Source: Hormiphora californensis
Taxonomy: Eukaryota > Ctenophora > Tentaculata > Cydippida > Pleurobrachiidae
Assembly (NCBI GenBank): GCA_020137815.1
Contig: CM035353.1
Coordinates: 5,885,597 to 5,949,596 of the forward strand
Direction: 5' to 3'
DNA: 64,000 nucleotides
The notes below the pieces were generated by a model. It saw only the letters and a program-made list of their open reading frames with translations, made no database searches and was not told the origin of the DNA. A program made the translations under genes and the position numbers. Shown piece by piece: positions 35,385 through 47,301 of the stretch (its first letter is position 1; every line of letters starts with the position of its first letter).

Positions 35385-38300
35385 ATGCAGCTTGACATGA
35401 AACAACCGTTGATCCTCATTGTGATTCTACTTGCCCCTTCTGTAATCCTATCTGACGAGGGTGGGGAAGTCTGCCCCGTGTCACGCCTGGATGACCCAAT
35501 AGCATTCAAAGATGGAGACTACATTTTAGCGGCTCAGGTAATTTAATCTACCTTACATGTGAAACGCTTTAGTAAGACATTTTTTTATAAGAAACTTTTT
35601 AAATGTAAACTAAACAGTTGAGAGACAACCCAAGAAAATAATTAGAAACCCTGCGCAGGCCTGCTTTTTCTGCTCGAGTATCGGGTGTGATAAAGTAGAA
35701 CGTTTATTAGTTTTTGAATTAAACTCTTGTGGTTTCTTAGAACAAATTTCCTTGTTTTTGAAATTTAGGAGCTTAATTAACAAAAGTTTAAGGTATTATC
35801 AGTAAGGACAAGGTATTAGCAGTGTGTTCCATTTTAATTAAAACTTTATAAAGGTGGCCCAGATAGTGGTAAATCAACTTTAATTGATATTTCTTAAGGT
35901 TAACTCTGGAACGATCAGATGGAGAGATGTAGCCAACAGAACGGAAATGTATTGTGACCAATCAAAATCTTTAATATGGAACATACAAAAAGGCTTGGCG
36001 TTCAAACTTAACGTTGAAAAATTCCAACCAAGTTTCAGGTAATTATAAGTGTTTCTATTTGTGGTAATTATATTTATAATTATTAGTGAACTAAAATACG
36101 TTTGAAGTTTGATATAACATATTTTTGTTTCATCCAATTTTTGAGGCATATATCCCACTATCCATGAACCCCTAAATTTGACTTCTGCAGATCTCAAAAT
36201 TTAATTTTTTGTTTAAAACGTTATGGCTATACATATCTTTTTATTTTCAGGGCATTGAACAAGACTCTAGGGTATGCAGTTTATGAGACATGTAAAGCGG
36301 CATTCCAAGCGTCATCAACCGCACTCTCTATAGCTGAAAACCCCAGAATCGTTGGTATGGCAATTGTAGATTATGCCGGATTCGTGGAGACCTCATCAAC
36401 GGTTTCCACCGGGAGGAACATCTCCAGTTTTGTGTACATGACAAACACTAAAGAGTTGATGGATGACACTTCATTTACCACTCTTTTTTCCCTGATCGAC
36501 ACGGAGGAACGGGAAGCGGAGGCCATGATTCAGCTACTGGAAAAGGCGGGGTGGATGTACATGGACATTTGGTATCACAAGCTATCCTATACAATGGCCA
36601 GTCACATTTACAAGAACTACGTCCAGAAAGTCGGGGGATGTGGCAGGATGGGTGACGTGACGAACTCTACAATCTGGTTTAAAGAAAGTGTTAACAACAC
36701 GTATAGAGAGAGTGGGGGTACACCAGCTGAGGTGCAGTTGGTCCTACACAACTCTAACATTAGGACAAAGGCACTCTTGACGTACCTAATCAAGGACCTA
36801 GGTTTTCGGAACAAGATTTATGTGTTAGGAGGATCCAACGGTCGGCGGAAGTATATGGGGGGATATGCTAAGATTCTCCATGATTTGGGGGCCTACAACA
36901 GCACCATTATCTCCTTCCTGCCACCCTTACTCAACAGTGAACCGGGGGAACTGGTGGACAACCTGACGAAACAGTTCTGGAACTCCACCCGGGATGAGAT
37001 GGATGTGTTGTACCGGGAGATCCAGGAAAGGAAGTGTGATGTGGTAGAGGGTGGGTCGGTAACATGTCCCTCCACCAGCTGGATCCCTTTTATAACTATT
37101 GGAACTCAGGTGATAGCTCAGTCTCTACTGGCGGTGGTGGAGAGAGGCGGCGGGTTGTGTCCTTCCTCCATCCGGAATGAGCTCTACGAAGAGATAATGA
37201 GGAAGGGGAAAGATTACAAGATCCAGTTTGACGCAAAGACTGAAGGGAACTTTGTGTTCGTTAATAGGACCCTTGACACCGGATATGGACTTCTCATGTA
37301 CGAAACTAAAACGGACAAGTTTGTGGAGTTGGGTCACGTCAATTCGACTGACGTCTACATTAGCGATGCGGCTGTCATGCCCTTTCTAAAATCCCAGTAC
37401 AATAGTACGTGCTCCGTTTCATGTAATCCCGGCTTTAGGCGATGGTATAACCGGAGCACACTTATTACTCTTCCATGTTGCTGGTCATGTGTGCAGTGTT
37501 CCTCCCACACATTCTCCAACCACACTGATGCAGTTCAGTGTGATTCCTGCCTGCCCAAAGAGACCAGTACTGCTGACTATACTGGATGTGTTTCCACTAG
37601 TATCGAGTGGAATGGTTTCAATTCACCTCAGTTCTGTGTCATGATGTCTCTCATCTCACTGGGAGGTGCTGGTACCCTCCTGGTGGCGTGGCTGGTGGCG
37701 AGGAATGAGGCTAGACCGGTGATCAAGGCATCTGATCCTGGCTACCTCTACATGGTCCTCTTTTCCATCATATTGGGCTACTACACCAGTGCCATCCCGC
37801 TTTTTAAGCCCAGCAAGTACTCCTGTGAGTTGGAATACATCTCGTTCTCCGTCTTTGCTGCGTTTATCACCTCTAATCTCTTCTGGAAGTGCTACAAGAT
37901 CTGGGGAATATTTTCCGCCGCCAACAACTTCCAAACGCCCAAATTCACAGCCTTCCTCTTCAAAAGATCTGGACAGGTGTTGCTTAACATCTTCACACTG
38001 TTTCTCATGATCATCCTGATCCTGATTGACCGGTTCACAGGTCCAGGCCCCGGGTGGACCTACCACGAGGCCCAGCTCCATGATCACGCCAACAAGTTTC
38101 TGGTGTGTACGTGTTTTGAGGGAAATAAAGTCACCCCATTCCTCCCCCTTGCACTTCCCGCCATATTGTTCCTGATGACGCTGGTGCTGGCCTTCAAAAT
38201 GAGGTCTTTCCCCCACAACTTCTCGGAGACGCTCAACATCTGCGCTGCCACTGGATTCGTTCTACTCGGATGTGTCATGTTTATGAGCGGGTATAACATG

Positions 38301-38510
38301 GCCTTCCCAATCCTGAAATCCACCCTTCGCTCTATAGTCATCTTCCTCATCGCATCGTCATTCCTGGGTGCTCTGTTTGTACCCCGACTAGTGATTGTCC
38401 TCCAAAAGGGCGACATACAGGAGGAAAGGGAAGCCATAAAGGCTGAATTGCAGGCTTTCACCTCTCGAGATACCGATCGGAGATTAAGCAAGGCCCCACA
38501 GCCTACGTGA
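35385..38510 (+). CDS. Class C GPCR, metabotropic-glutamate-receptor-like
   Basis: Exons 35385-35537, 35899-36038 and a large 36251-38510 exon give 850 residues. A signal peptide (KQPLILIVILLAPSVILS) leads into a periplasmic-binding-like (ANF receptor) ectodomain at about 30-480, starting DGDYILAAQVNSG and containing many N-glycosylation sites (NNT, NST, NRT). A cysteine-rich NCD3G-type linker (about 485-550; CSVSCNPGF, CCWSCVQCSSHTFSN, CDSCLP) follows, then a seven-helix class C domain (about 558-815; GGAGTLLVAWLVARN, SNLFWKCYKIWGIF, TGFVLLGCVMFMSGYN, LGALFVPRLVIVL) and a short acidic-basic tail. The NCD3G linker argues for the mGluR/CaSR branch over GABA-B receptors, which lack it. Such receptors act at the cell surface as dimers sensing amino acids or related small ligands; the ligand here is unknown. 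ATG 35385 was chosen because it precedes the hydrophobic signal; a second ATG lies four codons later. Confidence 0.92.
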
Positions 38511-38680
38511 TCTCTACTGTTTCTAATTCCGCACTCCTTATATAAGGCAATTGAAGTAGCGAATGAACTATTGCGGAATAACTATACTTTATACGCGTCA
38601 ACTGCCACGATTGTTGTCAGTACTTGAACTGGTGAATTGGTGAATTGATGAACTGATGAATTGATAAACTGATGCTAGCG

Positions 38681-38686
38681 AATAAA
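38681..38686 (+). terminator. Polyadenylation signal AATAAA of class C receptor gene
   Basis: AATAAA about 170 bp beyond the TGA stop at 38508-38510. Confidence 0.7.
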
Positions 38687-38952
38687 AGGTTTGAAGTACA
38701 GTTATTCTTCAGTCACCTGACAGTGCTGTGTTCATTTATTCCATACCGAAGTTCAATGCATGCTATAATAATACGTAACTTTATGCCAATTTTATTCCTT
38801 ATAAATATTCATATCTGTTTCTTAATCACAATTTAACTTATAACAAGAATAATTGCATTATGTATTCATGATGCGATGTTTTCTCCGACGTCAACAGGAT
38901 CAGTTTTGCGATATCAGGCTCGGTCGAAAGATGTATTAAACCAGTGAAGAAA

Positions 38953-40586
38953 TTAGCCTCTTGCAAATGATTTCTCAGTCAAAAATAGTTGGTTCCATAT
39001 ATATGGAAATATATTTCCGCGAAACTTCGAACTTCTGTGTGTGTCACGCGGCCTTGTGATCTTAACACGGGCGACCAACTTCAGTGTGTCTCCTCCCTTA
39101 GCTGAAAAGCTGAGTTGCGATGAACGACAGTTACTACTAATTGTCCGCCCTGCTGATCCATCTGCCTGTTCTGATCTCCTGCAACATATAACATCAAGGA
39201 ACAAGTCACGCATCTGGGCAATACGGACAAAGTATATGATGGGATTGCAAAGGGTACCCATCGGTATAGCCACCCAGAGGCCAAATCTGTAAATAAAAGT
39301 ACTTTTATAGGCATCTATTTCTTCTTTCGTCCCAAGATCAACTATCAGCGGATAGATTTGCACCAAGGAGTAGAAGGCATTCCACAGTATAAATGAACCG
39401 GAGAGAATTAATGTGGTTAATGTTGCTTTGTTAGTATTTCTCACTGAAGTGTCAGAACCACTCAACCGTTTAGCAGTTGTCAGTTTGGTCACAATTAAAA
39501 CACTCCCTATTAACACCACAATTATCATAACGAAGAGAAGGGACTGTCGGATCCACAGTAGACCCTGCCGGATATTGTGTGTCGACGGGTTAAACTCAAT
39601 TTCAACAAACATGTACTTCAGGTATGTGAAATTGTATACAAAATAACCCTCTCTCGCGGCCATGACCAAGAAATATATCAGGACGGAGGTGTAGATAAGG
39701 TGTTTTCGAATGCGATGAAAAGGAGCCCAGATGACCAAGAGCCGTGTACAAGTGATGGAACAAGATACCAAAGAACTCAGCTCAACCCCTACCCTATCAA
39801 GGACAAGGGAGGAAACAAATCCTGTAACTTTGAACTGATATGAAGCGGTAACATTGAGTATTGAGGCATCCTCAGCGGTGTAAATGTCCCGTGCTGCATA
39901 TCGGAAGATGATCTTTAGGAAAATGAACAAGGTTTGAGCCATGTCGATACAATTCAGTAGAAATATCAACCGATTTCCTGTGGTCGTCCTGAAATATTTT
40001 ATAAACATCAACTTCTATTACTATAGTTCTGCAAGCACTTTTCAGTATGAGCCAGATTGGTGGGTAGGACCAACATACTAAAATTTCAGAAAATTTCATC
40101 AAAAACTCAAATTACGGGAAATCCCCTGAGACAGCTGGATAAACATTAAACAGGGGGAAATCACAACAAATGAATCTTCAGAATGAATCTTCTTCATAAC
40201 TAAAATCACATTGATCCTGTTGAATGAATTCATCGTTTGTTTTAACTCTCTCTAGCTACTAGCATCTTACGACTCACTCCCTCCATACTTGAGCTTTGAA
40301 AGATAGTACGTGCCCTAGAACGATGAATCCATACAACAGACAGTGTGATTTTCATTATGAAGAAGATTCATTCTGAAGATTAATTTGTTGTGATTTTCCC
40401 TTCGCGTGCGAAATTTCGCGCTCCTCTCGCGGCCAACCGCCAAAGGGGGGAGGCTGCTACACAGCCAACAGCTGTAGGTACTTACTTGGGAATTTTTCGA
40501 AAGCACAGGACTGAGATAAAGTTAGCGACGATTGCGAAGGTGATGACCACTCCACAAGCATAAACCCAATCATCGGATGCTGCCAT
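38953..40586 (-). CDS. Rhodopsin-class (class A) GPCR, two exons
   Basis: Exon 1 is 40586-40486 (start MAASDDWVYACGVVITF, TM1 through SVLCFRKIP, donor GTAAGT), exon 2 is 39988-38953 (acceptor TATTTCAG), giving 378 residues. Exon 2 alone has an upstream ATG that is intronic; only the spliced form supplies TM1. Features: TM2 RLIFLLNCIDMAQTLFIFL; TM3 SSLVSCSITCTRLLVIWAPF, with the DRY position changed to TRL; TM5 LLFVMIIVVLIGSVLIV; TM6 LTTLILSGSFILWNAFYSL; TM7 MGTLCNPIIYFVRI with a valid NPxxY; a cysteine pair (ICCRRS) suited to palmitoylation after helix 8. Ligand unknown. It converges on the class C receptor, 442 bp between stop codons. The two class A receptors in the window differ widely in intron number and are not recent duplicates. 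Confidence 0.9.
40152..40402. repeat. Inverted repeat in GPCR intron
   Basis: GGGGGAAATCACAACAAATG and its continuation (about 57 bp) recur in inverse orientation at about 40346-40402. The spacer between the arms is about 140 bp. It is probably a foldback element. Confidence 0.8.
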
Positions 40587-41485
40587 GCCCCTGTTTTAAA
40601 CAATTGTGAATATTAAGTAATAAGCTGATTTAATAGCAAGTAAATTCACACATCACAGCCGGTTATTGAGTTTACCCTTCATCAATAAAAAGTGTTGATC
40701 CTATCACGACATGTTTGTTTAAACTGCCCCAGTGTCAATTAAAAAAATCAGAAGCTTCCAGGTCTCATTAGTTGTAACAACAATGAGAATGTTTATGTAC
40801 AGTGGTGAAGAATCGAACGGGTCCCGTTGGCAAATTCCCCGCGGCAAACGAATCTCAAAGAGCGAGGGGATGGTATTGTCAAACCAAGCCATACCTTTTA
40901 CGGGCCCCTTGAAGAACAGTTGAATTGTCTATAAGATCCTGCAGTGTACTAAGCCGCACTAAGGCCATCATCGCTAGGCCCTCATTACCTCATATCCTAG
41001 CGACGTTAGGGATCGGATGAGGGAATTGGAGCGAATTAAAACCTCATGAGATACTGCTAGGCCTGGTAGTGATGACGTGGACACATCATATCATGTCCGA
41101 GATCAAAGTTGCGCAGCGAATGAATTTATCTCACAAAGCAAGAATAGGTGCTGGCAATACAGATAAGAATTAGTACCCGGATTAATACCCGGATTTGACA
41201 CCCCTACCGTTTCAGCATATAAAATCCAATCAGTCTGTAAACTTGGATTTCAGTAGTGATAGTAAGAGGGAAGCTTCTTTCTTCATTTCTTGAGGGGGGA
41301 TGGATGGGCCCCTGCCACTTGCCAGTGCAGTGATCAGGGATTGGACAGAGAGATGGAAAAAGCGCGGTTCTAACTGATTTATAAATCAAGATGAAAAGAA
41401 AGCATTGAAAATGAGAAATTCGAGCACTTGATCTTGAATTGGCCGCAATTCCAGTAGCAGTATTATAGTGTACCACCCACGCACA
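40587..41485. other. Intergenic spacer
   Basis: No supported gene or repeat. Open frames here are short and show no family features. Confidence 0.4.
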
Positions 41486-41614
41486 ATACGTACTGAGAGA
41501 TGCAGTCTGACTATAGGTTTTCTCTCTTGCTGCTGCATCTCTCAGTACATATTGTGTCATTATTCAGAGCTTTTGTGTCTATCGTATAGACACAAAAGAT
41601 CTGAATAATGAGAT
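41486..41614. repeat. Two adjacent hairpins
   Basis: TACTGAGAGATGCAG pairs with CTGCATCTCTCAGTA (about 41491-41551), and TCATTATTCAGAGCTTTTGT pairs with ACAAAAGATCTGAATAATGA (about 41558-41612). Confidence 0.85.
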
Positions 41615-41708
41615 CTGAGCAAGAATTAAATAGGGAAGAAAATCGAAAAATACTGGGTTTGACCGGGAACTCCCGAGATTGGTGACATGCTCGGAGCTAT
41701 ACCACTAA

Positions 41709-41891
41709 CACGGTCGCTTGTAGTGGGAAAACGGTAATGGAAAACGAAGATACAGTAAGACGACGCGCAACCGTGACCAATCAGGGCGCTAGTACGTGCT
41801 GACACATGAACTTTTTGCTGCGCGTTATGCACCGTGCGCGGCTCCTTACTGTATTTTGCGTTACCGTATTTTGACTGCAAGCAGCACTGTA
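41709..41891. mobile_element. MITE of the GCTTGTAGTGG family, copy 3
   Basis: ACGGTCGCTTGTAGTGGGAA on the left and TTTTGACTGCAAGCAGCACTGT on the right are inverted copies. Contains CCAATCAGGGCGC as in copy 2. Non-coding. Confidence 0.78.
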
Positions 41892-41984
41892 AGCTACCAA
41901 GTTAAAGGTAGACTACGAAATCTCACTGTCCCTCACCGTGCCCAGTGCTTCCAGTCTATTGCACCGGTTTCAACTTGTTAATAT

Positions 41985-42264
41985 ATGATTAGATGACTGG
42001 TTAAAATGGTCTATTACTATTTAGTGCACGAGGCCGAAGGCCGAGTGTTCTAAATACAACAATAATGAACCGAGACCGACAGGTCGAGGTAGATCCTTTT
42101 ACTTAGCTGCCGAGCCTGCGAGGCACGCTAAGTGTAACTACTGAGCGAGCCTGCGAGCTCTGTAGTTGTACTTTTGGGCCGAGCCTGCGAGGCCTAAAAG
42201 TGAAAGAATCTTTAACATTATTGTTGTGTAATAGAGCATGTAAAAGCAGTCATCTAATTTTATT
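41985..42264. mobile_element. Five-hairpin CGAG element, copy 2
   Basis: Outer stem ATTAGATGAC / GTCATCTAAT. H1 is ATTTAGTGCA-CGAG-GCCGAAGGC-CGAG-TGTTCTAAAT; H2 is AC-CGAG-ACCGACAGGT-CGAG-GT. H3-H5 share CGAGCCTGCGAG with arms ACTTAGCTGC/GCACGCTAAGT, AACTACTGAG/CTCTGTAGTT and ACTTTTGGGC/GCCTAAAAGT. The second-level stem ACAACAATAATG / CATTATTGTTGT is kept. Compared with copy 1 the inner arm pairs change on both sides together: ACC/GGT to GCC/GGC, TCA/TGA to GAG/CTC, GAC/GTC to GGC/GCC. Confidence 0.88.
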
Positions 42265-42307
42265 AGATGATTTTGGAAACAAACTGAGTGAACGAGATAA
42301 AGATTGA

Positions 42308-42333
42308 GTGAGAGAGAGAGAGAAAGAGAATGA

Positions 42334-42419
<86 letters not shown>

Positions 42420-42425
42420 AAGAGA
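42308..42425. repeat. (GA)n microsatellite
   Basis: About 118 bp of GA repeats with minor interruptions. Confidence 0.95.
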
Positions 42426-42654
42426 GAGGGAAAGAGAGAATCGAAGGCAGAGAGGGAAAGCAGATGCAGGACGCTCATTGGGGTGGTGCCATCACGTGAC
42501 GATCACGTGACCTATAGTTGCAGAGGGGAAGAAAAGATAAGGGTTAGGGCGTGTTCAGTAGTGACGTAATGTTTATACTGTGTGTGTGACTAGAAAGTGT
42601 CTAATTTTTCACATACCACTGCAACGGTATTTTACTTTATAATTACTAGTGTTT

Positions 42655-42800
42655 TGCAGTGGTCTAAGTTTTCACAGTGCACTGTAACCGGTGGAAACGG
42701 TGCACTGTGAAAACTTAGATCACCGGTCAAAATTGTCTAATGGTTCTTTTGTTAATGCTCTCGTAAAATTTTACTTTTAACATTAACAAAAGAATCTTGC
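42655..42800. repeat. Pair of hairpins
   Basis: TCTAAGTTTTCACAGTGCAC pairs with GTGCACTGTGAAAACTTAGA (about 42663-42720); GGTTCTTTTGTTAATG pairs with CATTAACAAAAGAATC (about 42740-42797). Confidence 0.85.
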
Positions 42801-44037
42801 CTTTCTATCATTCCGCAAACACTCCTCCAATTGTTCTATTAGTATTTTAACACATATATGCTATCGATTCTACTACCGTGTGGGGCAATAAAAAGTCTAC
42901 CATAGTTCCAGATATCGTGGAGCGCTAAAGTTTGGTACAGAATTTTGAGCTAGAGGTCTGAAATTTTGGTTAAGTTATTTATTTGTCTCATATAGTTACT
43001 GTACCAAATTTTAGTACGAAGCCGTTCGTTCAGTGCGTTGGTAAGCAACCTGCAATACTCGTTCCTTCATAAAATATTTTATGCACCCAAACAATTAAGC
43101 TCCATGGCAACCGTTGTCATGGCAACCGTGTTATTAGCGTTGAAATTAATGGGTCAAAAGATGGTCATATTGTGTAATACAAATTGGCGTCAGGGGTATG
43201 AGTTTTGACACCCCAAGGTAACTCTTGCACAGAGAAGACATGCACAAATGAATTTCGTGTATAATTGTTGAAACTATTTACCCATGTTATATTGAAAGTG
43301 ATAAGTGAAGGGTTAGATTTTAGTTGCTTGCTGCAGAGAGCTGAACAAAGGAACCCAGTACGAAGAGAGAAAGTAAGAAGACGAAGTGTTGATCCGACAG
43401 CCAACCGGAGATAAGATACAGTAAGATACAGCAAGAACTACCTACGTCAAGGCGCCCCAGCCAATCACGATCAGACGAGTTGGGGGAACGAGAGACCGCC
43501 AGGTAGAGGTGATCTGCAGAAAAAGTGAGATAAAACTTTTATCTTTTATTAAAAGGAGCGGAATTTGAGAAGTGAAAGTGTTGATGTTGACTGTTGGAAT
43601 GATACTCAGTGAAGTTTAGTTGATTTGGTGTGGACTGGGAGTGGGACCGTGATGGAGTACAGTTTTTTGTAATTGACAAATTGCGCTACAGCTCTGTGAG
43701 TTGTTAGTACTCTAATTTAGTTAACAAACCAAAACCTTCTTTGTATTGATAGTACAGCTTTGATCCATTGCAACTTGGCCACATTGATACCTGAGTGAGA
43801 TCGACGTCGCGCGAGAATAGGTTGCAATGGAGCCAATAACTGAATAACGTTTTTTTTCTCAATTCTTTTTAGGAAAAAAAAAGGTTATTTTCAAAATATC
43901 ACCGTCAAATTCATTGTGACATTGTGACCCCGCGCCGCCGCGTATATGTAGACTTAGAGGAAATTATGATATGTTGACCCTCATCATATATCTCAATATT
44001 TTTAGATCAGTATGTCCTGACAGTTCTCCGGTTACCA
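42801..44037. other. Spacer upstream of LDLa receptor
   Basis: No exon recognised. The last few hundred bases presumably include promoter and 5' UTR of the receptor. Confidence 0.4.
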
Positions 44038-47000
44038 ATGTGGCCAGTTTATCTGCTAGTGCTGACTATAACTGGTCAGTGTGTTACTTATGTCAACTGT
44101 GATGTCCACAACTGTAGCATACAAGAAACTGGTCCATTTCTTGCTAACTCATGCTCGACTGAACCAGGATTTGAAACATTTCAGTGCCCCAACTCAAGCC
44201 TCACCTTTGGAGCGTTCTCAAAATATTCATCTGTTTCAGGAACTATTTCATTACAAAGGTTTCCGAATCCAGCTGTTTGATTCTCCTCCTGTATGCGGTC
44301 GTTTGTGCTGGAATGCTAAGGAACATGCCTACCAGTTTGTAGATGAGCAATGCTGCCCTGAGGATGAGGACTTCAAGAAATTGGATTCTAATTACAGTTA
44401 CACCATGCCTCGCTTTCCTCATCTGAGCTTCCCTATTCGCCCCAATCTTGTGTGCGATGGGAAGTGTGATTATGGATTTGATGACTTCAAAAAAATGAAT
44501 TGGAAGTGCGTTGATGAGGCGGATTGCAATGGTTTCTCATATGGTGTCACTACATATATTGGAATCTTTCCCCTAACTTTCCATTTCTACGAGGATCAAG
44601 ATATGACTGATTTAATACAATTCGATAAAAGTTGTTCAGAGGTTAAAAAAATCCAATTTCCGCTAAACAACCGTACTCGTTGTTTTTATTTACAGCGTTA
44701 TTTCGATTCGGTAGGAATTTCGTTTGATGTCGGTAACAGTCAGTACAAACCGTACTGTACTAATGGACATGATCAGACCAACTGTTCCTACTCGGGGTTT
44801 GTAGCTGGGAAATGCATGGTAGATGGATTCCCCACCACAATTTCAACCCACATCCTGTGTGTTAGAGATGTGCCGATCCTGTGCGATGACAAACTGGATG
44901 GGAAGTGTTTTACAACTGATCGTCATTGCCGCGTTCACAAACACCGACTCTGTGATGGTCACAGCGATTGTAGTTCAGATACGGATGAGAAACTTGATAT
45001 CTGTAGCAGGCTCACAGAAAGGAGTTGTAAACGAAGGATGACTCAGGTAACATCTCTACTTCCCATTCCTTACAATGGATACAAGACGGCATCGTAGATT
45101 GTGAAGGGGGAGAGGATGAGGAGGTCAGCTGGGAGAGATGTGGAACAGGATCTTACAAAACAGGATCCAGAGAGATGGACAATGTAGCGATGTCTTCTTG
45201 GTCGACGGCGGAGGGCATTAAAATACCTGGAGCTGGAAGAAGTTTGTGCAACTGCAGCAACATCGGAGGGAGGAAGGAAAAGCTGCCAGAACTCCCATTC
45301 AGGCGTGACTAGATCTTGCTTTACCGAAACTGTTAAAGGTAACGATCGAATAATACGGAGTGGGTGGTGCCAAAAAGGATTGGAAGCATTAAGAGAGCTA
45401 ATCGGTGACACATGTACTGAAAAGGATTTCATTCATCCATTTCATGAGTTTGAAGGTAAAACTCTCACAACTCGACTAACTGTCTCTCAACTTCAAAGTG
45501 ATTGCCGCTATTCTTTGGTAAACAGATGTCTTAAAAAGTTGCAGTGGCCAGTGTCATAACACAAAGTGTCCTCTGAAAAAACCAATCCTGCACTCATCTT
45601 GTGGAAATATCAAGAATACACAGTATTCCATTGCACAACCTGGTGTCACTGTGATAGAAAAAGACAGATACGGCTATCACAATAACTTCTTTGCGTGTAA
45701 CAACTTCCTATGTATACCATTTTCCGATGTTTGTGATTTGGTGGACGACTGCGGGGATGGGTCAGACGAAGAGAATTGCGAAAACAGTGTGAAATGCAGC
45801 GAAAACAGTAGATACGTAACGGTTAGTCAAATGTGCGATGGGACTATTGATTGTCCTGATTTTTCGGACGAATGCAACAGTGTTTGCCATCGAAAGTCGA
45901 TTGAAAATACCGGAATCATGGTTTGTGCAACTATAATGGGTATAATCGGGACAGTGTTGAGTTTAGTCCAGATCTTTAAAAGTATCTACTGGGATGAGCC
46001 TTCAAAGACGGACAGTTCGTTTGTAAATAAAGTTTTTTCCACCCTCATTGCACTGGGTGACTTCCTTACATCGTCGTATCTACTGATTCTGGTAGCTTTT
46101 CACTGGGCTTATCAAAATAGTTTCTGTGAGAAGCAACTAGCTTGGGTTAGCAGCTGGCCTTGTGAGATCATTGGGGTTATCAGCACAACAGGCACCACCA
46201 TCACGTCTCTATCCATGGCTGTAGTCAGTCTCTTCAAGCTCCAGGGAACTACACGTGGTCTGCGATACCGGAGGTCCAAGGATATCAACCAGAAGTTCAA
46301 AAAAAGTATTCCTTATGGTATTGGAATTAGTTTCGTGGCAGTCAGTTTTGCTGTTACCCCCATCATACCCAACTTTGAGGATGGCTTCGTGAACGGGATT
46401 ACCTACGAAGATGCAGCTCAGCTCTTCCTGGGAGTGATGACAAAAGAGAAGCTCCTACCGATTATCCAGGGATACCATGGCACCAGGATGATCACTAGAT
46501 CCGAGACTGACCTATCCTGGACGAGGATCAGGGGTATTGTGAGCAGCATGTTTACTACAGATAACGGAGGAGTACAGCACAAGAAGTTATCCTTCTATGG
46601 AAATGATCCGGTTTGCTTGTTCAAGTTCTTTGTCCTTCCAGATGATCCCCAGCTAACATTTGTATGGTCATATATTTCGCTGCAATTCGCTTGCTTCCTA
46701 ACTGTGGCTGTCTGTCACACTGTCATTGCGGTTCTGGTAGCACGGAACAACTCTGTGGATGGGAGCAATCTTACATCGAAAGTCAACCGGAAAATTATGC
46801 TTGTTTGTGCCACGGATTTCTGTGCTGGATGCCGTTTCTGATTTGCTGTTCTCTCCACACAGCCGAGGTGGTCGATATGTCACCATGGTACCAGGTTTTC
46901 TCACTCACCATTATGCCCATAAATTCTGTCATCAATCCTCTGCTCTACAACAGCGAAACCTTATCCGCCGTACTGAAATTCTGCAAGGAAAAGTTTAGGA

Positions 47001-47080
47001 GTTCTACCGCTGAACAAGATATCCCTGAGCAACTACCAAGTAAATTACTCAGTTCGATAGACAGACTTTGTAAAAAGTAG
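44038..47080 (+). pseudogene. LDLa-ectodomain GPCR (relaxin-receptor style), interrupted by frameshifts
   Basis: Coding sense continues over 3 kb but in several frames: 44038-44280, 44081-45097 (overlap region), about 45073-45311, 45305-45540, 45541-46830, 46825-47080. Breaks lie near 44245, 45072, 45305, 45533 (an A run) and 46825 (a T run). No premature stop occurs apart from those produced by the shifts. Content: signal peptide (MWPVYLLVLTITGQ); several cysteine-rich LDLa-type modules, one canonical (CDLVDDCGDGSDEENC) and one divergent (CDGTIDCPDFSDEC); then seven helices (GIMVCATIMGIIGTVLSLV, LIALGDFLTSSYLLILVAF, TTITSLSMAVVSLFKL, QFACFLTVAVCHTVIAVLV, TM7 MPINSVINPLLYN). This 7TM matches the LGR/relaxin receptor group but there are no leucine-rich repeats. 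The locus is essentially intronless, unlike its neighbours. Either a recent pseudogene or retrocopy, or a good gene with uncorrected indels. Confidence 0.82.
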
Positions 47081-47169
47081 CCCTAATAACTCTGTTAAAC
47101 AGATCGGGTTCTTATCGACAGGCCGATGTTTAAAAGTTTACGTTCACTATGATGGCTGGTTCACCTGCA

Positions 47170-47281
47170 CACATCAACGTTAAAATTAAGATTAAAATTT
47201 TGATTTTAACGCCGCACACACCAGCGGCCGTTAACGCGCCAGTTTGACGGGTGTTAAAATTTTAACACGTCGTCCAACTGA
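47170..47281. mobile_element. Rearranged copy of the CGCGCCAGTTTGACGG MITE
   Basis: It matches both palindromic halves of the element at 10351-10516 but with one half inverted and the middle deleted (GCGGCCGTTAACGCGCCAG). Confidence 0.75.
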
Positions 47282-47301
47282 CTCCTGGTACCACTCATGG
47301 A

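Noticed and set aside
36255-38510. GABA-B receptor identity for the class C GPCR
   Set aside because: The cysteine-rich NCD3G linker is present, which GABA-B receptors lack.
41204-41560. 118-codon minus-strand frame
   Set aside because: Its start lies in a hairpin and the product resembles no protein; treated as chance.
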